The notes under the pieces are model-generated. The model was not told where the DNA came from, did not search any database, and worked only from the letters and a program-made list of their open reading frames with translations. Positions 1 through 5,471 of a stretch of DNA of 6,578 nt are shown here, piece by piece. The number at the start of each line of letters is the position of its first letter. Position 1 is the first letter of the stretch. Both the position numbers and the translations under genes were made by a program. Origin of the DNA: CAZOWL01 sp964583605 (GTDB lineage: Bacteria > Pseudomonadota > Gammaproteobacteria > Chromatiales > Chromatiaceae); the NCBI GenBank assembly GCA_964583605.1, contig CAZOWL010000150.1, positions 1 through 6,578 on the forward strand, read 5' to 3'.

Positions 1-56
1 CCCAACCCTCTCCCAGAGGGCGAGGGAGCGAACGTGCTTCGCGAAACTCATTGTAA
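1..56 (-). repeat. Dispersed hairpin repeat, copy A (cut by window edge)
   Basis: This copy lies in inverse orientation to copies B and C. Read on the minus strand it runs from a TTA (54-56), through ATGAG and TTCGCGAAGCACGTTCGC, into the CCCTCT-GGG-AGAGGG hairpin, and leaves the window at base 1. It matches the first half of copy C (1495-1622) with only a few differences. Its outer edge overlaps the last codons of metY, whose stop codon (48-50) lies inside the repeat. The second half, with hairpin II, would lie outside the window. Confidence 0.85.
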
Positions 57-1316
57 CGCCTGATCCAGATCGGCGAGGATATCGTCGATATGCTCCAGGC
101 CGATCGACAGGCGTACCAGATCCTCCGAGACACCGGCCATCGCCAGCTCATCCGGTGCAAGCTGGCGATGCGTCGTCGTCGCCGGATGGCAGGCAAGGGT
201 CTTCGCGTCCCCGATATTGACCAGGCGCACGGCTAGCTGCAGCGCATCGATGAAGCGCGCACCGGCCTCGCGCCCGCCCTTGATGCCAAAGGAGAGGATC
301 GCGCTCGCCCGCGCCCCATCCATATACTTCTTCACGAGCGGATAATCAGGGCTGTCCGCCAGCCCGGCATAGCGCACCCACTCGACCCGCGCATGCCCCT
401 TCAGGAGCTCGGCGACGGCCAGCGCATTCTCGCAGTGCCGGTCCATGCGCACCGGCAAGGTCTCGATCCCTTGCAGGATGAGAAAGCTGTTAAAGGGCGA
501 GATGGCCGCACCCATGTTGCGCAGCGGCACCACCCGAGCGCGCCCGATGTAAGCGGCCGGGGCAAGGGCCTCGGTGTAGACGACGCCATGGTAGGACACG
601 TCGGGCTCGTTCAGCATCGCGAAGCGCTCGGCATGCTCGCCCCAAGGGAACTGCCCGGAGTCGACTAGGACCCCGCCGATCGTCGTGCCGTGGCCACCCA
701 TGTACTTGGTCAGGGCATGGACGACGATATCGGCACCATGCTCGAAGGGGCGGCACAGATACGGGGTCGGCACCGTGTTGTCGACGATCAGGGGCACCCC
801 GTGGCTGTGCGCCATATCGGCAATCAGGCGCAGATCGGCGACATTGCCGGCCGGGTTGCCGATGGATTCGCAGAAGACGGCCTTGGTCTGGCTGTCGATA
901 TGGGCTTCCATGGCTGCGATCTCGTTTGGCGCGGCAAAGCGCACCTGGATGCCGAGCCGCGGCAGGGTGTGGGCGAAAAGATTGTAAGTGCCGCCATAGA
1001 GCGTCGAGGTCGTGACGATGTTGTCGCCGGCCTGGGCGATGGTGAAGATGGCATTGGTCACGGCGGCCATGCCCGAGGCCAGCGCCAGGCCGCCCACCCC
1101 GCCTTCCATGGCCGCGACGCGCCGCTCCAGCACGTCGCTGGTCGGGTTCATGATCCGCGTATAGATGTTGCCCTGGACCTTGAGGTCGAAAAGGTCAGCG
1201 CCATGCTGAGTATTATCGAAGGCGAAAGAGGTCGTTTGGTAGATCGGAGTTGCGACGGCCTTGGTGGTGGGATCAGGGGCGAAGCCGGCGTGGATGGCCT
1301 GGGTCTCGATTCTCAT
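48..1316 (-). CDS. metY: O-acetylhomoserine aminocarboxypropyltransferase (O-acetylhomoserine sulfhydrylase)
   Basis: This PLP enzyme of the Cys/Met-metabolism family (fold type I) makes homocysteine and acetate from O-acetylhomoserine and sulfide in the cytoplasm, the direct-sulfhydrylation route to methionine. The 422 residues match the usual MetY length. Seen in order: the N-terminal ETQAIHAG; NIYTRIMNPT (50-59), whose Tyr and Arg normally bind the cofactor phosphate of the neighbouring subunit; SGMAA (81-85); STLYGGTYNLF (104-114) with the ring-stacking Tyr107; VDNT (178-181) with Asp179 for the pyridine nitrogen; and ALTKYMGGHGTTIGG (201-215) with Lys204 as the Schiff-base lysine. The LFDLKVQGNIYTR stretch and the VSYHGVVYTEALAPAAYIGR region (from about 242) are typical of MetY and favour it over MetB, MetZ or MetC. 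The ATG at 1316 has AGGA 7 bases upstream (1324-1327). The last residues (Leu421, Gln422, stop) are encoded within repeat copy A, so the C-terminus may have been altered by it. No methionine riboswitch is visible upstream; repeat B begins 44 bases before the start. Confidence 0.94.
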   Translation of the reverse strand: MRIETQAIHAGFAPDPTTKAVATPIYQTTSFAFDNTQHGADLFDLKVQGNIYTRIMNPTSDVLERRVAAMEGGVGGLALASGMAAVTNAIFTIAQAGDNIVTTSTLYGGTYNLFAHTLPRLGIQVRFAAPNEIAAMEAHIDSQTKAVFCESIGNPAGNVADLRLIADMAHSHGVPLIVDNTVPTPYLCRPFEHGADIVVHALTKYMGGHGTTIGGVLVDSGQFPWGEHAERFAMLNEPDVSYHGVVYTEALAPAAYIGRARVVPLRNMGAAISPFNSFLILQGIETLPVRMDRHCENALAVAELLKGHARVEWVRYAGLADSPDYPLVKKYMDGARASAILSFGIKGGREAGARFIDALQLAVRLVNIGDAKTLACHPATTTHRQLAPDELAMAGVSEDLVRLSIGLEHIDDILADLDQALQ

Positions 1317-1360
1317 GGTGGTATCCTGTCGTTGTCATGGAGCGGTGCCGCGCCGGCATC

Positions 1361-1497
1361 TTACTATGAGATTTGCGCAGCACGTTGGCTCCCTCACCCT
1401 CTGGGAGAGGGTTGGGGTGAGGGAAGGATCAGGGGCGAGATGACCCGTCATAGTCCGGGGTGGCTCGCCTCGGCCCATGAGCGCCCCATGAGCGTTA
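1361..1497 (+). repeat. Dispersed hairpin repeat, copy B
   Basis: This copy is in direct orientation and tandem with copy C at a period of 134 bases (TTA at 1361-1363 and again at 1495-1497, shared with C). The core is a nested hairpin: CCCTCACC (1391-1398) pairs with GGTGAGGG (1416-1423), and inside it CCCTCT (1397-1402) pairs with AGAGGG (1406-1411) around GGG. The second half is degenerate compared with copy C and carries an 11-base tandem duplication near its end (CCATGAGCGCC then CCATGAGCGTT), which explains why it is 11 bases longer. It ends 44 bases from the metY start codon, so the metY promoter must overlap it or sit at its edge. Confidence 0.85.
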
Positions 1498-1622
1498 CCA
1501 TGAAATTCGCGAAGCACGTTCGCTCCCTCGCCCTCTGGGAGAGGGTTGGGGTGAGGGAACGATCAGGGGCGAGGCGACATTTCATCGTCCGGGGTGGCTC
1601 GGCTCGCCCCATGATCGTTAGC
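1495..1622 (+). repeat. Dispersed hairpin repeat, copy C (best-preserved)
   Basis: This is the only full-length, well-preserved unit in the window. It runs from TTACCATGAAATTCGCG to CATGATCGTTAGC, about 126 bases. Hairpin I: CCCTC (1525-1529) pairs with GAGGG (1553-1557), and inside it CCCTCT (1531-1536) pairs with AGAGGG (1540-1545). Hairpin II: GATCAGGGGCGAG (1561-1573) pairs with CTCGCCCCATGATC (1603-1616), 13 pairs with a single bulged base. Both edges carry TTA. There is no room for a transposase, so it resembles a REP/BIME or MITE-like non-autonomous element. I do not recognise a named family. Confidence 0.85.
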
Positions 1623-1832
1623 GCCGCCCAATCGGCACTGTCGACGTGCACCATCCGTGCGCTGCGTGCACGGCGCGACCGCGCCCGGCACGCCAAGGGC
1701 ATCGTTCCCCTTCCATACACCGGATCCATGCCCCATCTCGTGTAGGGTGATCATCCGGTGCGAGCATCAGTCGCCCGGTCTTTGTCTGGACCACCTGCGC
1801 TTGAACAAACTGCGCTGGGAGAGGAGCGCCTC
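1623..1832. other. Non-coding spacer between repeat C and the NDUFA9-like gene
   Basis: Together with the repeats this makes a gap of about 515 bases between metY and the next gene, which are divergently transcribed. I see no convincing gene here. A GTG-started extension of the downstream gene begins at 1758 but has no ribosome-binding site. GAGGAG (1821-1826), 6 bases before the ATG at 1833, is the Shine-Dalgarno sequence of the downstream gene. No promoter with two good boxes was recognised. Confidence 0.5.
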
Positions 1833-2759
1833 ATGAAGGTCAGCATCATCGGCGGCACCGGTTTCGTCGGCAGCTATATCGTCGACCGCCTTATCGAGGA
1901 CGGGCACACCCCACACCTGCTGGTGCGCCCAGGTAGTGCGGCGAAGGTCGAGCAGCCACAGGCGAGCAAATCCTTCTCGGGGGATGTGACAGATCCTCGT
2001 ACCCTCGATGAGTGCGTTGCGGACACGGAGGCTGTCATTTACTTGATCGGCCTTCTGCGCGAATTCCCAAAGCGCGGGATCACCTTTGAGGAGATGCAGC
2101 TCCGGGGAGTCGAGCGCACCATCGATGCCGCACAGCGCCACGGGATCAAGCGCTTTCTGCTGATGAGCGCGAACGGCGTCAAAGAGCAGGGAACAGACTA
2201 TCAGCGCACCAAATACCTCGCCGAGGAAAGCCTTAGGTCATCGGGGCTCGACGCGACCATATTCCGGCCTTCCGTGATCTTCGGGGATCCACGTGGGCGG
2301 ATGGAGTTCTGCACCCAGCTCAAGCAGGAAATCGTCGACAGCCCGCTGCCGATCCCCTTATTCTTCGATCGTCTCGACGTGTCGGGCGCTGGCCTGTTCC
2401 AGCTCGCCCCGGTCAGCGTCAAGGACATTGCCCGCGCCTTCGCGCGCGCCCTGACCGAGCCGGCGACCATCGGCAAGACCTATGCGCTGTGCGGGCCTCA
2501 GGCCTTGACCTGGGAAGAGATCCTTTCCACGATCGCCGAGGCCGCCGGCAAGAAGAAGTGGATGCTCCCGGCACCCGCCTCGGTCGTGAAAGCGGTCGCC
2601 GGCCTCATGGACCGTTGGCCATGGTTCCCGATCAGCCGAGATCAGCTGGCGATGCTGCTGGAGGGCAATACATGCGACTCCGGAGAGGCCTTTCGCGAGC
2701 TCGGCATCGTGCCGGAGCCTTTTGACGTCGACGCCCTCAGCTACTTGCGGAAGACCTGA
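1833..2759 (+). CDS. NDUFA9-like atypical SDR, NAD(P)-binding protein
   Basis: This 308-residue cytoplasmic Rossmann-fold protein belongs to the atypical short-chain dehydrogenase group often annotated as 'complex I NDUFA9 subunit family' or NAD(P)H-binding / NmrA-like. Seen: the N-terminal nucleotide-binding motif IIGGTGFVG (5-13, glycines 7, 10 and 13); SGDVTDP (49-55), the usual second strand-turn; FLLMSANG (108-115); Tyr123 and Lys127 in an YxxxK arrangement (TDYQRTKYLAEE); and FRPSVIFGD (144-152), a hallmark of this group. I chose the ATG at 1833 over an in-frame GTG at 1758 because GAGGAG sits 6 bases before it and the Rossmann strand begins at residue 3. The substrate is unknown. In bacteria these proteins usually occur outside the nuo operon, as here, so the link to complex I is by fold only. 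It may be co-transcribed with the downstream zinc-ribbon gene after 115 bases, but no signal settles this. Confidence 0.85.
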   Translation: MKVSIIGGTGFVGSYIVDRLIEDGHTPHLLVRPGSAAKVEQPQASKSFSGDVTDPRTLDECVADTEAVIYLIGLLREFPKRGITFEEMQLRGVERTIDAAQRHGIKRFLLMSANGVKEQGTDYQRTKYLAEESLRSSGLDATIFRPSVIFGDPRGRMEFCTQLKQEIVDSPLPIPLFFDRLDVSGAGLFQLAPVSVKDIARAFARALTEPATIGKTYALCGPQALTWEEILSTIAEAAGKKKWMLPAPASVVKAVAGLMDRWPWFPISRDQLAMLLEGNTCDSGEAFRELGIVPEPFDVDALSYLRKT

Positions 2760-2874
2760 GCACTGGGCACGAATACAGAGGGGCGAGTGTCCAGAGGTCC
2801 TAGGTAGATCCTCAGTAGATACTCGGGGCAGACTTGGCTCCGACTTTCGTGCCGGGGACAATCGGCGAATAGTA

Positions 2875-3180
2875 ATGGTAAGCGGCGATTTTATTGGAAC
2901 CTGTTGGCGCTGCGGGCAGCGCCTCACCGCCGTTGATTACGGGCGGGAGGCCAGCTGTCCCGGCTGCCGCCGGGACACCCGGGTGTGCCGCAATTGCCGT
3001 CATTACGCGCCGGGCCGGCCAAACGACTGCGTCGAGCCGATGGCCGAGCGGGTCCTCATCAAGGACCGCGCCAACTTTTGCGAGCATTTCGAGGCCGCTG
3101 ACCGCGGGCCAACACCTAGCACGAGCGCGCCCGGGCAGGACGCGCTGCGCGAGGCCGCCGAAGCGCTGTTCCGCAAATAG
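2875..3180 (+). CDS. Small cysteine-rich zinc-ribbon-like protein
   Basis: A 101-residue soluble protein with eight cysteines in a regular pattern: Cys10-x2-Cys13, Cys28-x2-Cys31, Cys38-x2-Cys41, then Cys52 and Cys69. The first two pairs look like one zinc ribbon around a conserved-looking DYGRE segment (21-25). The third pair with Cys52 and Cys69 could make a second site in VCRNCRHYAPGRPNDCVEP and the RANFCEHFE segment. I recall similar small proteins annotated as hypothetical in gammaproteobacteria; no function is known to me. The C-terminal 30 residues look disordered and charged. The ATG at 2875 directly precedes the conserved-looking part. Its ribosome-binding site is weak, and the open frame extends upstream to 2722, overlapping the previous gene, but that extension has no motif. 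It may bind zinc or iron, and a partner protein or nucleic acid cannot be named. Confidence 0.75.
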   Translation: MVSGDFIGTCWRCGQRLTAVDYGREASCPGCRRDTRVCRNCRHYAPGRPNDCVEPMAERVLIKDRANFCEHFEAADRGPTPSTSAPGQDALREAAEALFRK

Positions 3181-3204
3181 CGCGAGCCCTAGATAGCGCG
3201 AGCC
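3177..3204 (+). repeat. Short tandem direct repeat at a gene end
   Basis: ATAGCGCGAGCC occurs at 3177-3188 and again at 3193-3204, a 16-base period. The first copy contains the TAG stop codon (3178-3180) of the zinc-ribbon gene. It lies in the 85-base space between two convergent genes. No hairpin with a T-run, and so no clear rho-independent terminator, was found in this space. Confidence 0.5.
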
Positions 3205-3265
3205 GTCACGACCGCGGGGGTTCTAGCGCCAGGGCTGAGGGCCTGCGAGGAAGAGCGCTTCGGGA

Positions 3266-3556
3266 TCAGGATTGCCCCTTGACTGCGCTCTCTTTCCCGC
3301 CGCCTTTACTCGAGCTCGTCTCGGAGCCTCCGGGCCCGCCGGCGCTGAGTAGGAACTTCTGAAACAGATCCCACGAGGCCAGGGTGCTGCTGATATAGGG
3401 CTGCATGAGCTTCGCAGGATCGTAGCCTTCGGCCCCCGCGGCGATGCGCCCACGCAGGTCCTCCATCAGCTGCCGCTGGAATCCCTCAACATCCGGCAGA
3501 CCAAACAGCTTACGCAGCTCCTCGGGGGTCATATCCACATCGATGCTGACCTTCAT
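3266..3556 (-). CDS. DUF6489 family protein
   Basis: This 96-residue protein has the start typical of DUF6489: a short strand MKVSIDVDM, then TPEELRKLFGLPDVEGFQ (10-27), followed by a predicted helix (QRQLMEDLRGRI) and a segment with DPAKLMQPYI. The last 25 residues are low-complexity Gly/Ser/Lys and probably disordered. Function is unknown. There is no signal peptide or membrane segment. The start is secure: GGGAGGT (3563-3569) lies 6 bases upstream of the ATG and directly abuts the stop codon of the gene before it, so the two genes are very likely translated from one message. The family name is from recall of the TPEE...GLPDV pattern and should be confirmed by a profile search. Confidence 0.78.
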   Translation of the reverse strand: MKVSIDVDMTPEELRKLFGLPDVEGFQRQLMEDLRGRIAAGAEGYDPAKLMQPYISSTLASWDLFQKFLLSAGGPGGSETSSSKGGGKESAVKGQS

Positions 3557-3569
3557 GATTGCACCTCCC

Positions 3570-4031
3570 TCAGTGCCGCGTCGAGCGCGCGGCGCTCGGG
3601 CCTGGCTCCGGCTCGGCGATGGCCAGCGCCCGGTTGACGCGGCGCCCGATCAGCGTGCAAGCGCGCTCGAATGCCTGTTCCGCCTCGGCCGCATTCCACT
3701 GCCACTCCCACGGCGGCCCTCCCACCGGCACTTGCCAATGACCAGTCGTCAGAACACCGCCAATGCGGATCTCGAGGGTCCAGTCGTGCCAGACGGTCTC
3801 TGGATCGGTATCCTCAACGAACTCCTGCTCTGTGAGCCGCACGTAGTGACCTGAGCGGTCATCCATCGCGACCAGATTGGACAGCACGAGCCCTTCATCG
3901 ACGCAAGATTCCCAGCCAGTATGCGTGGCGGTCGCCGTTGACATCAAGGCATGCACGATCAATGCGGGGGTCAGCGTGAGTTGAAGCGGACCGTCCCAGT
4001 CCGGCTCCGTGGCCGGTTGCTCTTGACTCAT
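3570..4031 (-). CDS. Conserved-looking hypothetical protein, tryptophan-rich
   Basis: I do not recognise this 153-residue protein. It has no signal peptide, membrane helix or cofactor motif. Seen: an acidic N-terminus; a segment LTLTPALIVHALM (18-30); a likely beta-rich middle (HYVRLTEQEFVEDTDPETVWHD); a Trp cluster HWQVPVGGPPWEWQWN (98-113; Trp99, 108, 110 and 112, plus Trp12, 40, 81 and 84); and a helical end (AAEAEQAFERACTLIGRRVNRAL) followed by a Pro/Ser/Arg tail. The ATG at 4031 is preferred over one at 4058 because GAGGAG (4036-4041) lies 4 bases before it. It precedes the DUF6489 gene with 13 bases between stop and start, so they probably work together or share expression. Coding potential is supported by a strong ribosome-binding site and operon position rather than by a known family. 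Confidence 0.72.
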   Translation of the reverse strand: MSQEQPATEPDWDGPLQLTLTPALIVHALMSTATATHTGWESCVDEGLVLSNLVAMDDRSGHYVRLTEQEFVEDTDPETVWHDWTLEIRIGGVLTTGHWQVPVGGPPWEWQWNAAEAEQAFERACTLIGRRVNRALAIAEPEPGPSAARSTRH

Positions 4032-4093
4032 GACACTCCTCGGTGTGACCTGGACCATCGGCGCTCACCGATACCAGCAGAAGTAAACTTTAA

Positions 4094-4123
4094 ATCATCG
4101 GCCATTTCGGTCGGCCATGACAA
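4094..4123 (-). promoter_or_regulatory. Possible promoter for the unknown/DUF6489 pair
   Basis: On the minus strand TTGTCA (4118-4123) resembles a -35 box (5 of 6) and, after 18 bases, GATGAT (4094-4099) is a weak -10 box (4 of 6). It lies next to the most AT-rich stretch of the region (AGTAAACTTTAAAT, 4082-4095). It would give a leader of about 55 bases. That leader contains an inverted repeat, ATCGG (4057-4061) with CCGAT (4068-4072). Other spacings are possible. Confidence 0.3.
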
Positions 4124-4223
4124 CCCGCAAGGTCGCTCAGCAGATGTGCATCGCGAAGCTGACGGTGAAGGGCGCCGCACCGCCGCAGGGTCTCGTCAGC
4201 TCCAGGGCGGCGCCCATCATGCT

Positions 4224-4799
4224 TCAATCGAAACGCTTCGGCTCGCGCCTCCCGCTCTGGAAGTCCGCGAGAAGCCCAAGGATCTCCTCATCACGCAGCG
4301 TGCCGGTGCAACGGAACCAAGTAGACCCATCCGGACCGATCAACGCGTGTTGCGGCAAGGTGCGCACAGAATGGTCCTCTCGCGCGACGATGTGCGGGGA
4401 GAGGGCATGTTGACGCGCCCAATCGCGAACGTCCCGGTCGGTGGCTGGCGCAAAGGGCTCACGGCCTGCGGTGAGGCTCATGAAGAAATGCGTCTTCGGC
4501 GGAGCCTGCCGAACCGCCGCACGCAGATACGGCATCTGCTGGGCACTGGCGGAGCACCAAGGTGCGCCATAGCTGATCCAGACGAAGTCGCCGGGATAGC
4601 CGCAGACATCGATCTGCTCACCCAATGCGTTGACTCGGGCCGGACCCGCTCCGCGGGGATTCGTGCAGCCACCGCCCTCATCCCAGTTTGTGTAGAACTC
4701 GCCGCTTTGATCTTCCTGGCCGCAAGCAGCGAGGCTGAAGATTGCCGCGCCAAATAGAGCACCGCGAGCCGAACGGCCGAGCTTGAGATTCGCTCTCAT
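4224..4799 (-). CDS. Thioredoxin-like fold lipoprotein with single active-site cysteine
   Basis: A 191-residue predicted lipoprotein. The N-terminus MRANLKLGRSARGALFGAAIFSLAACGQ has a basic start, a hydrophobic stretch and a lipobox LAAC with Cys26 as the lipid anchor; the following Gly-Gln suggests outer-membrane sorting. The body has a TlpA/thioredoxin-like core: DFVWISYGAPWCSASAQQMPYL (71-92), where Cys82 occupies the first active-site position and Ser85 replaces the resolving cysteine of WCxxC, and LPQHALIGPDGS (148-159), with Pro149 as the likely cis-proline. Extra cysteines are at 45, 66 and 164. It probably acts in the periplasm as a redox or scaffold protein, not as a normal disulfide reductase. 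The ATG at 4799 is chosen because GAGGTG (4807-4812) lies 7 bases upstream and it gives a proper signal peptide. Longer in-frame starts, up to 4976, do not. It is 192 bases upstream of the next minus-strand gene, so co-transcription is unclear. Confidence 0.85.
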   Translation of the reverse strand: MRANLKLGRSARGALFGAAIFSLAACGQEDQSGEFYTNWDEGGGCTNPRGAGPARVNALGEQIDVCGYPGDFVWISYGAPWCSASAQQMPYLRAAVRQAPPKTHFFMSLTAGREPFAPATDRDVRDWARQHALSPHIVAREDHSVRTLPQHALIGPDGSTWFRCTGTLRDEEILGLLADFQSGRREPKRFD

Positions 4800-5060
4800 G
4801 CGTGTGCACCTCATTTCTTGGCCAGCCGCTTCCTGAAACATCCACGAGCACCCATCAGCATCCATCAGCACCAGCTTCTCGCTCTTCCTCGTCATCGCGC
4901 TGTCGACCGAGCTCGCCAGATCGCCTGGCACCGCGAGCTGATCCCGGCGACATTCGGCGTCACAGTCCCGCCGCACCTGCCCCCGCCGAAGACCCCGTTT
5001 CTGCCATGCATCATCCCGGCCGAGCGGCGCCGCAATGCTGTCAGATCAAACCGGGCCGTC
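4800..5060. other. Spacer with no convincing gene
   Basis: About 260 bases between the lipoprotein start and the PIN remnant. Open frames exist on both strands, as expected at this GC content, but none has a recognised motif or a good start. A small direct repeat CCATCAGCA occurs at 4852-4860 and 4862-4870. The lipoprotein promoter is expected here but no clear pair of boxes was found. Confidence 0.45.
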
Positions 5061-5471
5061 CTATTGGCGGCCGGCGGGGATGGAATGCGGGCTGAAAGCC
5101 CGGAAATCGGCATCGATCGCCACACACAAGAGTAGCTCGAGGCGCTGAACGAGCGCAAAGCTCGTACAATCCGTGCGGCTGAAGCCCTTGTTGTCGCGCG
5201 GTGAAAAGATCGACCAAGCCGCGTCTTCGTCCCTTTGCGTGATGCGCTCGGTCCGGGCCATACGTCAAGGAGCTGTTGACCAAGTCGAGCGATGGACGAC
5301 CTGCCAGCCGCGCCGATAGCGCACCAAGGTCACTGTTTCACCGAAGACAATGCTGCTCGTCACGAGACGCCCGCGGTGCTCACGCAAGGCCTGAACGACG
5401 AATGAGAGATCGGGATCGGCAGCATCTACGAGCGCGCACCAGGCGCCGGTATCTACGAAGACGCGTTTCAC
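5061..5471 (-). pseudogene. PIN-domain (VapC-type) ribonuclease, interrupted by an in-frame stop
   Basis: PIN proteins are metal-dependent ribonucleases, often toxins of toxin-antitoxin pairs. The N-terminal half (68 residues from a GTG at 5471) has VFVDTGAWCALVDAADPD with Asp7, and VTSSIVFGETVTLVRYR with Glu45. A TGA at 5265-5267 ends it. The same frame then continues for 68 codons with SRTDCTSFALVQRL (Asp101) and VAIDADFRAF (Asp120, Asp122), the C-terminal half of the family, to a TAG at 5061-5063. The whole span is 137 codons, the normal family length, so little is missing. Around the stop, the +1 frame reads HRFDLVNSSLTYG if one base is added after CATCGC, which fits the family better than VVHRSTWSTAP. 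A pair of compensating one-base shifts is therefore as likely as a point nonsense change. All catalytic acids remain. No antitoxin gene is recognisable upstream. It is probably inactive unless read-through or restart at the ATG at 5261 occurs. Confidence 0.82.

Noticed and set aside
1525..1557. Hairpin I of the repeat as a rho-independent terminator
   Set aside because: The stem is strong but no T-run follows on either strand. It may stop or stabilise transcripts, but the sequence does not support an intrinsic terminator.
1367..1622. Two similar units 134 bases apart suggesting a CRISPR array
   Set aside because: The repeat unit itself is over 120 bases with internal hairpins, there is no spacer between copies, and there are no cas genes.
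690..1745. A 351-codon open frame on the plus strand, antisense to metY and running through repeats B and C
   Set aside because: It lies opposite a clear PLP enzyme, crosses repeat DNA and has no domain. It is a product of high GC content.
1758..1832. GTG-started N-terminal extension of the NDUFA9-like protein
   Set aside because: No ribosome-binding site, and it would put 25 unlike residues before the Rossmann first strand. The ATG at 1833 has GAGGAG at good spacing.
3951..4757. A 268-codon plus-strand frame opposite the unknown protein and lipoprotein
   Set aside because: The minus-strand genes have signal peptide, fold motifs and strong ribosome-binding sites. This frame has none and spans an intergenic gap.
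4818..5135. A 105-codon plus-strand frame in the spacer upstream of the lipoprotein
   Set aside because: No ribosome-binding site, no recognised motif, overlaps the end of the PIN remnant on the other strand. Probably chance.
5265..5267. TGA in the PIN gene as a selenocysteine codon
   Set aside because: PIN enzymes do not use selenocysteine, the position is not catalytic, and no SECIS-like hairpin follows. Frameshift or nonsense change is simpler.
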